Assembly: GCA_015231665.1 (NCBI GenBank)
Contig: JADGBD010000161.1
Location: 1 to 5,191, forward strand
Length of the DNA: 5,191 bases
Origin: Gammaproteobacteria bacterium
GTDB lineage: Bacteria > Pseudomonadota > Gammaproteobacteria > Chromatiales > Chromatiaceae
Reading direction: 5' to 3'
In this document: piece after piece, positions 1-5,191 of the stretch
Layout: each line of letters begins with the position of its first letter
How positions within the stretch are numbered: position 1 is the first letter of the stretch
Position numbers and translations under genes: made by a program
Notes under the pieces: model-generated
Databases searched by the model: none
Seen by the model: only the letters and a program-made list of their open reading frames with translations
Told to the model about the DNA's origin: nothing

Positions 1-1803
1 CTTGTCGGCAGCGTAGGTGATGTCCAGGGTCTTGGTGCGGAAGGCGCCGTGGGTGCTGGCCTCGACGTTGCGCACCCGCTCCAGGTCCTCGTTGGTCAGC
101 ACCGGCTGGCTGATCTCCAGGCGCATGTGCTCGGCGCCCGCACCCAGACCCAGCAGGTTGGGCCTTGGGCCGATGAGGGACACCAGGGACATCACCAGCT
201 CTTCGCGGATGGGGTCAATCGGCGGATTGGTGACCTGGGCGAAGTTTTGCTTGAAGTAGTTGGACAGATGCCTCGAGCGCTTGGACAGCACCGCCACCGG
301 GGTATCCGTGCCCATGGAGCCAATCGCCTCCTGGCCGGTGAGGGTCATCGGCGTGAGGAGGAACTTGATGTCCTCCTGGCTATAGCCGAAGGCCTGCTGG
401 CGATCCAGCAGGGTGGCTGGATCGGGCATCATCGGCGCCACGTCGGAGGGTAGCGAGTCGAGATGGATCTGGGTCTTCACCAGCCAATCCCGATAGGGCT
501 TGTCGCTGGCCAGCCGGTTCTTGATCTCGGCGTCGTCGATGATGCGCCCCTGCTGCATATCGATGAGCAGCATCTTGCCCGGCTGCAGGCGCCATTTCTT
601 GACGATCTTCTCCTCCGGAATCTCCAGCACGCCCATCTCCGAGGCCATGACCACCAGATCATCCTCGGTGATCAGGTAGCGCGCCGGGCGCAGGCCGTTG
701 CGGTCGAGGGTTGCACCGATCTGGCGGCCATCGGTAAAGGCCACTGCCGCCGGGCCATCCCAGGGCTCCATCAGGGCCGCGTGATATTCGTAGAAGGCGC
801 GCCGCTTCTCGTCCATCAGGCTGTTGCCGGACCAGGCCTCGGGAATCAGCATCATCATCGCGTGGGCCAGCTCGTAGCCGCCGGCCACCAGCAGCTCCAG
901 GGCGTTGTCCAGGCTGGCGGAGTCGGACTGACCCTCGGGGATCAGCGGCCAGACCTTGGCCAGGTCCTCGCGCAGCACCTCCGAGGCCATGAAATGCCGC
1001 CGCGCCGCCATCCAGTTGAGATTGCCTCGCAGGGTGTTGATCTCACCGTTGTGGGCAATCATGCGGAAGGGATGGGCCAGGTCCCAGGTCGGGAAGGTGT
1101 TGGTGGAGAAGCGCTGATGCACCAGCGCCAGGGCCGAGACCATGCGCTCATCGGCCAGATCCTGATAAAAGCTGCCCACCTGATCGGCGAGCAACATGCC
1201 TTTGTACACCAGCAGCCGAGAGGAGAAGGACGGGATGTAGAAGTAGCCCTTCTGCGCTATCTGGGAGTGACGAATGCGGTTTTCGATGCGCTTGCGGATG
1301 ACGAACAGCTTGCGCTCGAACTCCTGCTGGTCGCTGCAGTTATCACCGCGGCCGATGAAGACCTGGCGAATCACCGGCTCGGTCGGCAGCACGCTCTCGC
1401 CCAGGCCGCTGTTGTCCACCGGCACATCGCGCCAGCCGAGAAGAAACTGGCCTTCGGCGGCGCTGATCTGGGCGACGATGGATTCGCACTGGGCGCGGTC
1501 ATTGGCATCCTGCGGCAAAAACAGCATGCCGACGGCGTACTCGCCCTCCGCCGGCAGTCTGCAATCGGCCACCGCGCGGAGGAAGGCATCGGGCAGTTGC
1601 AGCAGGAGTCCGGCGCCGTCACCGGCCTTGGGGTCGGCGCCCACGGCGCCGCGATGGGCCAGGCGCTCGAGAATGGTCAGGCCCTGACGGACGATCTGAT
1701 GGCTCTTCTGGCCCTTGATGTGGGCGACAAAACCTACGCCACAGGCGTCATGCTCGTTGACAGGATCATACAACCCCTGTGCTGGGGGAAAGCCGTGGCT
1801 CAT
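1..1803 (-). CDS. gltB: Glutamate synthase large subunit, N-terminal 601 residues (3' end outside window)
   Basis: The alpha subunit of NADPH-dependent glutamate synthase (GOGAT) hydrolyses glutamine in its N-terminal domain and passes ammonia to 2-oxoglutarate at a distant FMN/Fe-S site, in the cytoplasm together with GltD. The reading frame runs from ATG at 1803 off the left edge without a stop. It shows the class II glutamine amidotransferase signature: EHDACGVGF with Cys21 (codon 1741-1743), which becomes the catalytic N-terminal nucleophile after a roughly 20-residue propeptide is removed. HQRFSTNTFPTW (229-240) includes the glutamine-binding Arg231, and NGEINTLRGN lies at 252-261. The amidotransferase domain spans about 21-430. 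From about 465 the central linker domain begins (FGYSQEDIKFLL, then NPPIDPIREELVMSL) and is cut. The FMN-binding synthase domain and the GXGXG domain lie outside the window. The ATG is preceded by GAGG (1812-1815) at 8 bases, and the frame closes upstream at 1870-1872, supporting this start. No frameshift was seen. The family usually has about 1,500 residues. Confidence 0.96.
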   Translation of the reverse strand, partial: MSHGFPPAQGLYDPVNEHDACGVGFVAHIKGQKSHQIVRQGLTILERLAHRGAVGADPKAGDGAGLLLQLPDAFLRAVADCRLPAEGEYAVGMLFLPQDANDRAQCESIVAQISAAEGQFLLGWRDVPVDNSGLGESVLPTEPVIRQVFIGRGDNCSDQQEFERKLFVIRKRIENRIRHSQIAQKGYFYIPSFSSRLLVYKGMLLADQVGSFYQDLADERMVSALALVHQRFSTNTFPTWDLAHPFRMIAHNGEINTLRGNLNWMAARRHFMASEVLREDLAKVWPLIPEGQSDSASLDNALELLVAGGYELAHAMMMLIPEAWSGNSLMDEKRRAFYEYHAALMEPWDGPAAVAFTDGRQIGATLDRNGLRPARYLITEDDLVVMASEMGVLEIPEEKIVKKWRLQPGKMLLIDMQQGRIIDDAEIKNRLASDKPYRDWLVKTQIHLDSLPSDVAPMMPDPATLLDRQQAFGYSQEDIKFLLTPMTLTGQEAIGSMGTDTPVAVLSKRSRHLSNYFKQNFAQVTNPPIDPIREELVMSLVSLIGPRPNLLGLGAGAEHMRLEISQPVLTNEDLERVRNVEASTHGAFRTKTLDITYAADK

Positions 1804-1823
1804 GCGCTCAACCTCGTTATTGA

Positions 1824-1844
1824 TGCCGGCCTGAACGACCGGCA
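1824..1844 (-). other. Hairpin just upstream of the gltB ribosome binding site
   Basis: TGCCGG (1824-1829) and CCGGCA (1839-1844) form a perfect 6-bp stem around a 9-base loop. The stem sits 8 bases upstream of the GAGG ribosome binding element (1812-1815) of gltB. It could affect leader folding or translation, but no known riboswitch or attenuator was recognised and no U-tract follows. Confidence 0.35.
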
Positions 1845-1858
1845 CACTAGGCCAGTGA

Positions 1859-1899
1859 AACCGGGCCACTCAGCGCCAAACAGGGCGCCAAACCCGGTG
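1859..1899 (-). other. Nested hairpin with 9-base direct repeat in the gltB leader
   Basis: An outer 6-bp inverted repeat, ACCGGG (1860-1865) with CCCGGT (1893-1898), encloses an inner hairpin. The inner stem pairs GCGCC (1873-1877) with GGCGC (1884-1888), with one further G-U pair possible on the transcript, around a 6-base loop. The same stretch holds a direct repeat, GCGCCAAAC at 1873-1881 and again at 1885-1893, with a 12-base period. It lies 56-96 bases before the gltB start, so a transcript from the candidate promoter at 1916-1921 would carry it. No U-run follows it on the minus strand, so it is not a standard intrinsic terminator. It could be a regulator site or a leader RNA structure; the function is unknown. 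Confidence 0.45.
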
Positions 1900-1915
1900 A
1901 AAAAGGGGAACGCAT

Positions 1916-1921
1916 ATTATC
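1916..1921 (-). promoter_or_regulatory. Candidate -10 element for gltB
   Basis: GATAAT on the minus strand matches five of the six bases of the sigma-70 -10 consensus TATAAT, in an AT-rich pocket of otherwise GC-rich DNA. No good -35 hexamer lies 16-18 bases upstream; the best at 17 bases is CTGGCG, which matches three of six. It would start transcription near 1909, giving a leader of about 105 bases holding the two hairpins. I saw no sigma-54 -24/-12 pattern in the spacer. Activator dependence or a false match are both possible. Confidence 0.35.
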
Positions 1922-2026
1922 CCAAGATCGCTCCAGGCCGCCAGCCTTGATTTCATGTCGGTTTTGCACCATTTTGGGGCTGAGAGCGATACTCGCCGCA
2001 ATCGCGTCAAGCTGGCAGCCGGCCTA

Positions 2027-3097
2027 TCAATAACTACTCGCCGTTTCAAAGTTCCAGTCGTGCATACCGCCTTCGATGATGTGCACATCCTTGACGTGGT
2101 GCTGGCGCAGCAGCAGGGCACCCACCGAGGCACGCTTGCCGCCGGCGCAGATCACCAGGTATTTCTGCGCCGGGTCGATCTCCTTGATGCGGCCGCGCAG
2201 CTCCGGCAGGGGGATCAGGCTGGCACCGGGGATGTGGCAATCGTCATACTCCTCTTCATAGCGCACATCCAGCAGGCGGTAGCCGTTCTGCAGCATGCTG
2301 TGGGCGACGCTGGCGCTGACGTGGTTGAGCAAGGGCATGGCCACCAGTTGGTGGAAATCCGTCTCGTTGAGGCGGAACAGCACACCGTCGCTGACCATGC
2401 GCACGGTGGCGTTGCAGGTGCCCTTCACCAGCAGGGATTCCTCGCCAAAGGCATCGCCGGTGCCCAGGGTGGCCACCAGCTTCTGCGCATCGTCGTAGAT
2501 GTCCTGCCGCCAGACCTCGGCGGTGCCGGAGATGATCAGATAAAAGGCCTCGCCCCTGTCGCCCTGCTTGATCACATCCATGCCGCGGGCGATCTCGATG
2601 CGCTCCAGTCGCTGGAACACCTCGTCCATGACTTCCACCGGCAGCTTGCAAAAGGCCTTGGTCTTGCGAATGCTGTCGAGACAGGCCTCGGTCTCGGTGC
2701 TGTCGAACAGGCCCGACTGCAGGGCCATTTCGTTCCAGTTGATCAGCTCGGCCATGAGCTCGCTGTCGGCCTGCACCACGGTGCTGTCGCTCAGCGCCTC
2801 CACCTCCATCGGCCGGCGATTGGGCGGGAAGAAGTGCAGGCTGCCCAGGTCGTCGATGGCATCGATACTGGCAAACTGCTCGCCCTTGGTGATGCGCACC
2901 TTGCCCTGGATGACATAGAAGTAGTCGGGCATGTCATTGCCCACCAGGTTGAAGATCTCGCCCTTGCGCATCCGAATCACCCGCAGGGCGCTGTCGGCAC
3001 GCAACAGGGTGCGCGCCATCAGGCCGCTGAAGGGGCGATAGTTGATGTGAAGGAAGTTGAGGACCGAGTCGGACTTGCGTTTGAAGGTCTTGTTCAT
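2027..3097 (-). CDS. Tandem cyclic-nucleotide-binding-like domains fused to a C-terminal rhodanese domain
   Basis: A complete 356-residue soluble protein with no signal peptide or membrane segment. Two cyclic-nucleotide-binding (CRP/PKA regulatory-type) beta-barrel domains lie at about 25-125 and 147-255. The second shows GDRGEAFYLIISGTAEV (179-195) and GDAFGEESLL (214-223). A rhodanese domain fills about 265-350, with LLDVRYEEEY, HIPGA and the active-site loop CAGGKR starting at Cys317 (codon 2147-2149); this Cys should carry a persulfide. There is no helix-turn-helix, so it is not a CRP-type DNA-binding regulator. The first barrel lacks a recognisable phosphate-binding cassette, and in the second the usual phosphate-contacting Arg appears to be Cys228, so cAMP/cGMP binding is doubtful. 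The ATG has GGAG five bases upstream. It lies 30 bases after the CoA-disulfide reductase gene on the same strand, very likely the same operon. A role in sensing or relaying sulfane sulfur is inference; the domain calls are firm. Confidence 0.9.
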   Translation of the reverse strand: MNKTFKRKSDSVLNFLHINYRPFSGLMARTLLRADSALRVIRMRKGEIFNLVGNDMPDYFYVIQGKVRITKGEQFASIDAIDDLGSLHFFPPNRRPMEVEALSDSTVVQADSELMAELINWNEMALQSGLFDSTETEACLDSIRKTKAFCKLPVEVMDEVFQRLERIEIARGMDVIKQGDRGEAFYLIISGTAEVWRQDIYDDAQKLVATLGTGDAFGEESLLVKGTCNATVRMVSDGVLFRLNETDFHQLVAMPLLNHVSASVAHSMLQNGYRLLDVRYEEEYDDCHIPGASLIPLPELRGRIKEIDPAQKYLVICAGGKRASVGALLLRQHHVKDVHIIEGGMHDWNFETASSY

Positions 3098-3127
3098 GGT
3101 GGCTCCAGGCTAGGAATCAGTCAGAAA

Positions 3128-4780
3128 TCAGTGATCCAGGTTGTTCTGCACGCAGAACCAGGTGTTGGCACCGCCCGACATCAGGCTGGCGTCAAAGCCA
3201 TGCTGCATGAGCAGACGCACCGCGGTGTAGGCCCGGGCGCCAACGGCACAGCAGACGTGGATCGATCGATCCTTGGGCAGCTCGTGCAGGCGCGCACGCA
3301 GCTCGTTGACTGGAATGTGCAGCTCGCCGGGGATGGGGTCGCAGCTGACCTCATCAGCATCGCGCACGTCCAGCACCAGGGCATTGTCCTTGTGCAGGTC
3401 CTTCCAGGGGGTGATGAACAGATCACCACGCATCTGGTTGGCGGCGATCATGCCGACCATGTTCACCGGGTCCTTGGCGGCACCGTACTGAGGGGCGTAG
3501 CACAGCTCGGCCTCCTCCAGATCAAACACCGAGCCGCCCATCTGGATGGCCATGGCAATGACGTCGATGCGCCGCTCGACCCCTTCCTCGCCCACAGCCT
3601 GAGCCCCCAGCAGGCGACCATCGGTCTTGTCGAACAGCAGCTTGGTGAAGATCGGCTTGGCCCCGGGATAGTAGCCAACGTGGTGGTTGGGATGGGCATA
3701 GACCACGCCATAGTCCAGCCCCGAGGCCTGCAAAGCCTTCTCGTTGACCCCGGTGGCCGCCAGGGTCATGCCGAACAAGCCGCACACCGAGGTGCCCTGC
3801 ACCCCGCGAAAATGCCGACCCTTGCCGCAGATTACATCGGCGGCAATGCGCCCCTGACGGTTCGCCGGCCCCGCCAGCGGCACCGCGGTACGCTGGCCGG
3901 TGACGGCGTGGCGCAGTTCCACCACATCACCCACCGCATAGATGTGCCGGTCGCTGGTGCGCATGTTCTTGTCCACCAGGATATGCCCGCGCGGTCCCAG
4001 CTCCAGCCCGGCCTGCCGCGCCAGCTCCGACTCCGGCTCCACCCCAATCGCCAGGATCACCATGTCAGTGGCGATCTGCCGACCCTTGGCGGTATGCACC
4101 TGCAGCCGCTCGGTCTGCTCGAAACGACTGACGCTATCGGCCAGAATCAGCTCCACCTCATGCTGGCGCAGGCGCTCCAGCAGCGGGCTGGTCATCTCTG
4201 CATCCAGGGATGCCATCAGCTGGCTGTCGCGCTCCACCAGACTCACCTCTATGCCCAGATGGCGCAGGTTCTCCACCATCTCCAGGCCGATAAAACCGCC
4301 ACCCACCACCAGGGCATGGCGCACCTGACGGGATTCGATCCACTCCTTGATGGTGCGGCTATCGGGAACCGTGCGCAGGGAGAAAATGCCCGGCAGATCG
4401 ATGCCAGGCAACGGCGGGCGGATGGGGCGTGCCCCGGGTGAGAGCACCAGGCTATCGTAGCTTTCGCTGTGCCTGTTGCCGTTGGCGGTGTTGAGCACCT
4501 CGACGCAGCGCTGAGACCGGTCGATGGACACCACCTGATGATTGATCAGGGCATTGATGTTGAAGCGCTGCTGGAACAGCTCGACATCGGCAACCAGCAG
4601 ATCCCGCTCCTGTTCTATCACCCCGCCGATGTAGTAAGGCAGGCCGCAGTTGGCAAAGGACACATAGGGCCCCCGCTCGTACATGAGGATCTCGGCAAAC
4701 TCATCCTGCCGGCGCAACCGCGCTGCACAGGAAGCACCGCCAGCCACTCCGCCGACCACAATAATCTTGCGTCTCTTCAC
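3128..4780 (-). CDS. CoA-disulfide reductase / NADH-dependent persulfide reductase with C-terminal rhodanese domain
   Basis: A complete 550-residue cytoplasmic flavoprotein of the pyridine nucleotide-disulfide oxidoreductase superfamily, CoADR-Rhd (Npsr-like) type. Characterised members reduce CoA disulfide, CoA persulfide or polysulfide with NAD(P)H. The FAD-binding motif GGVAGGAS is at 10-17. SFANCGLPYYIGG (41-53) carries the single redox Cys45 (codon 4646-4648) that forms the CoA mixed disulfide in this family. The NAD-binding motif GGGFIGLE is at 160-167, with Glu183 ending the second strand, which favours NADH. The second FAD motif YAVGD is at 281-285. The dimerisation domain includes HHVGYYPGA (366-374) and YAPQYGAAKDPVN (428-440), where family active-site tyrosines lie. 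The rhodanese domain is about 455-548, with LDVRD, HIPVNELR and the loop CAVGAR from Cys511 (codon 3248-3250). The length fits the fusion family. The GTG start has GGAGG six bases upstream and directly precedes the FAD strand KRRKIIVVGG. It is the first gene of a likely two-gene operon. Confidence 0.94.
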   Translation of the reverse strand: MKRRKIIVVGGVAGGASCAARLRRQDEFAEILMYERGPYVSFANCGLPYYIGGVIEQERDLLVADVELFQQRFNINALINHQVVSIDRSQRCVEVLNTANGNRHSESYDSLVLSPGARPIRPPLPGIDLPGIFSLRTVPDSRTIKEWIESRQVRHALVVGGGFIGLEMVENLRHLGIEVSLVERDSQLMASLDAEMTSPLLERLRQHEVELILADSVSRFEQTERLQVHTAKGRQIATDMVILAIGVEPESELARQAGLELGPRGHILVDKNMRTSDRHIYAVGDVVELRHAVTGQRTAVPLAGPANRQGRIAADVICGKGRHFRGVQGTSVCGLFGMTLAATGVNEKALQASGLDYGVVYAHPNHHVGYYPGAKPIFTKLLFDKTDGRLLGAQAVGEEGVERRIDVIAMAIQMGGSVFDLEEAELCYAPQYGAAKDPVNMVGMIAANQMRGDLFITPWKDLHKDNALVLDVRDADEVSCDPIPGELHIPVNELRARLHELPKDRSIHVCCAVGARAYTAVRLLMQHGFDASLMSGGANTWFCVQNNLDH

Positions 4781-4784
4781 TCCA

Positions 4785-4792
4785 CTCCTCCC
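4785..4792 (-). promoter_or_regulatory. Strong Shine-Dalgarno sequence for the GTG-started reductase gene
   Basis: The minus strand reads GGGAGGAG here. The core GGAGG (4787-4791) is six bases before GTG at 4778-4780, close to ideal spacing. It fixes the start at a GTG codon. There is no in-frame ATG nearby that would leave the N-terminal FAD-binding strand intact. Confidence 0.8.
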
Positions 4793-4898
4793 AGATTAGG
4801 CCTTAACAAACCCTGTCGCCCGCGAAATCCGCGCGGCACAATGCCTGTTTCTTGTTATTCTCCGCTTTCCTCCCGCTGAGCTGGGTAAGCAGTTGCTA

Positions 4899-4927
4899 AT
4901 CCTAAGGAATTTGCATCGCGGCTGCAA
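4899..4927 (-). promoter_or_regulatory. Weak candidate promoter and dyad operator upstream of the reductase operon
   Basis: TTGCAG (4922-4927) and TAGGAT (4899-4904) are separated by exactly 17 bases on the minus strand. They match sigma-70 consensus at three and four of six positions, so the promoter call is weak. The -35 part overlaps a dyad, TTGCA-N7-TGCAA (4911-4927), which is the symmetry expected of a dimeric regulator site. Transcription would start near 4892, leaving a leader of roughly 110 bases. Confidence 0.25.
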
Positions 4928-5005
4928 CAATCAGATAAACCCGGATGACCCGCCCACCACTGCGATTCATGCGACCGGGGTCAGTTGCATGATCTGATTG
5001 AGCAG
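4922..5005. repeat. Long-range inverted repeat (9 bp perfect plus 4 bp)
   Basis: CAATCAGAT (4928-4936) is the exact reverse complement of ATCTGATTG (4992-5000). After a small asymmetric internal loop the pairing resumes between CTGC (4922-4925) and GCAG (5002-5005), giving 13 pairs. Inside, GACCC (4947-4951) can pair with GGGTC (4978-4982), so the whole 84 bases could fold into one long arm. Function unknown. Confidence 0.5.
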
Positions 5006-5058
5006 GCTGCATACTTCAGCAAAACGGGCGTCACCGAGTCGCTTCTGCGAATGCGGAG

Positions 5059-5097
5059 CGGCATGCCGGGCGCGCCAGTCGCGAGCGCTTCGCGACT
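5059..5097. repeat. Three abutting palindromes downstream of rsmE
   Basis: Three palindromes lie end to end without a gap: CGGCATGCCG (5059-5068, perfect), GGCGCGCC (5069-5076, perfect), and an 8-bp perfect stem AGTCGCGA (5077-5084)/TCGCGACT (5090-5097) around a 5-base loop. The last begins 18 bases past the rsmE stop. It could stabilise or end the rsmE transcript, but no U-tract follows on the minus strand. A REP-like dispersed repeat is an alternative. Confidence 0.6.
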
Positions 5098-5115
5098 TTC
5101 AGAGTAATGCCAGAG

Positions 5116-5191
5116 CTAGCGAAAATCCCCCCAGAGCATTTGCAGGACTGCCAGGGTAGCCAGGGGTGCGGTTTCAGTGCGCAGCACCCGC
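5116..5191 (-). CDS. rsmE: 16S rRNA (uracil-1498-N3)-methyltransferase, C-terminal 24 residues (5' part outside window)
   Basis: The minus-strand frame entering at the right edge reads RVLRTETAPLA and ends in MLWGDFR before a TAG stop at 5116-5118. The segment R-[VI]-L-R-x-E-T-A followed by a helix and a final Gly-Asp is the characteristic C-terminus of RsmE. This SPOUT-fold enzyme methylates N3 of U1498 in 16S rRNA using S-adenosylmethionine. The LRTETA stretch belongs to the trefoil-knot cofactor-binding region. Only the end is visible, so start, length and integrity cannot be judged. It is co-directional with the reductase operon but separated by 335 bases, so co-transcription is uncertain. 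Confidence 0.85.
   Translation of the reverse strand, partial: RVLRTETAPLATLAVLQMLWGDFR

Larger units (their letters stand above)
4781..5115. other. Intergenic region between rsmE and the reductase operon; no gene seen
   Basis: 335 bases without a convincing coding region. The only open frames are very short: a 27-codon minus-strand ATG frame beginning near 5065, a 36-codon one ending near 4905, and a 20-codon GTG frame overlapping the reductase start. None has a good ribosome binding site or recognisable product. The sequence is rich in symmetry: a dyad at 4911-4927, a long-range inverted repeat at 4922-5005, a small TCGC/GCGA hairpin at 5039-5050 and abutting palindromes at 5059-5097. It may hold the rsmE transcript end, the operon promoter and leader, and possibly a dispersed repeat or structured RNA. 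No U-tract terminator, tRNA or known riboswitch was recognised. Confidence 0.6.

Noticed and set aside
1804..1851. 15-codon GTG frame ending in an ATGA overlap with the gltB start
   Set aside because: Too short, lacks a ribosome binding site, and any ATGA start gives such an overlap in one frame by chance.
1900..1922. Possible terminator: GGGA/TCCC stem followed by a T5 run on the minus strand
   Set aside because: The stem is only four pairs around a 10-base loop, and it overlaps the candidate -10 element, which explains the AT-rich pocket better.
463..1950. Plus-strand open frame of 495 codons
   Set aside because: Codon-aligned antisense of gltB and its leader; no family features, and gltB is unmistakable on the other strand.
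1986..2005. Hairpin GCGAT-N10-ATCGC downstream of the rhodanese-barrel gene as its terminator
   Set aside because: Five pairs, a large loop and no U-tract; within chance for this composition.
1955..4441. Plus-strand open frame of 828 codons spanning two minus-strand genes
   Set aside because: It is the exact codon-aligned antisense of both the rhodanese-barrel gene and the reductase, which share a phase. It stays open because these GC-rich genes rarely use TTA, CTA or TCA codons. The translation is rich in His, Gln and Ala with no domain, and the minus-strand proteins are clear family members.
4469..4879. Plus-strand 136-codon frame covering the reductase start and its upstream region
   Set aside because: Mostly antisense to the FAD-binding N-terminus of the reductase; the remainder is low-complexity translation of the intergenic region.
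4949..5100. Remnant of a protein gene, from a stop-free but start-free minus-strand stretch of about 43 codons
   Set aside because: No ATG, GTG or TTG start until near its end and no recognisable motif; palindromes within it explain the sequence at least as well.

Overview
The window looks like chromosomal DNA from a GC-rich proteobacterium. It is most plausibly a gammaproteobacterium that handles reduced sulfur (purple sulfur or sulfur-oxidising type). That placement is inferred from GltB and RsmE sequence style, base composition and the two rhodanese-tailed proteins; no sequence search was run. All four genes I can support are on the minus strand, so transcription runs from high to low coordinates. 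The long plus-strand reading frames are antisense shadows.

In transcription order: (1) 5116-5191, the last 24 codons of rsmE, the 16S rRNA m3U1498 methyltransferase, cut by the right edge. (2) 4781-5115, a 335-base stretch with no convincing gene but much symmetry: three abutting palindromes just after rsmE, a 9-bp inverted repeat about 55 bases apart with a further 4-bp extension, and a 5-7-5 dyad overlapping a weak promoter candidate. (3) 3128-4780, a complete 550-residue CoA-disulfide reductase/NADH-dependent persulfide reductase with a C-terminal rhodanese domain. It starts at GTG behind a strong Shine-Dalgarno sequence. (4) 2027-3097, 30 bases further on, a complete 356-residue protein with two cyclic-nucleotide-binding-like domains and its own C-terminal rhodanese domain. 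(5) 1804-2026, a spacer with a possible -10 element and a hairpin-rich leader. (6) 1-1803, the first 601 codons of gltB, the large subunit of glutamate synthase, cut by the left edge.

The two middle genes almost certainly form an operon. The reductase has what is needed to reduce CoA disulfide, CoA persulfide or polysulfide with NAD(P)H, and its rhodanese domain can carry sulfane sulfur. The downstream protein pairs a sulfur-carrying rhodanese domain with sensor-type domains that lack the usual phosphate-binding arginine. A sulfane-sulfur handling module with a built-in sensor is therefore a reasonable but untested idea. gltB is a nitrogen-assimilation housekeeping gene and probably has its own promoter. 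No tRNA, rRNA, CRISPR array, transposase or insertion sequence was recognised.
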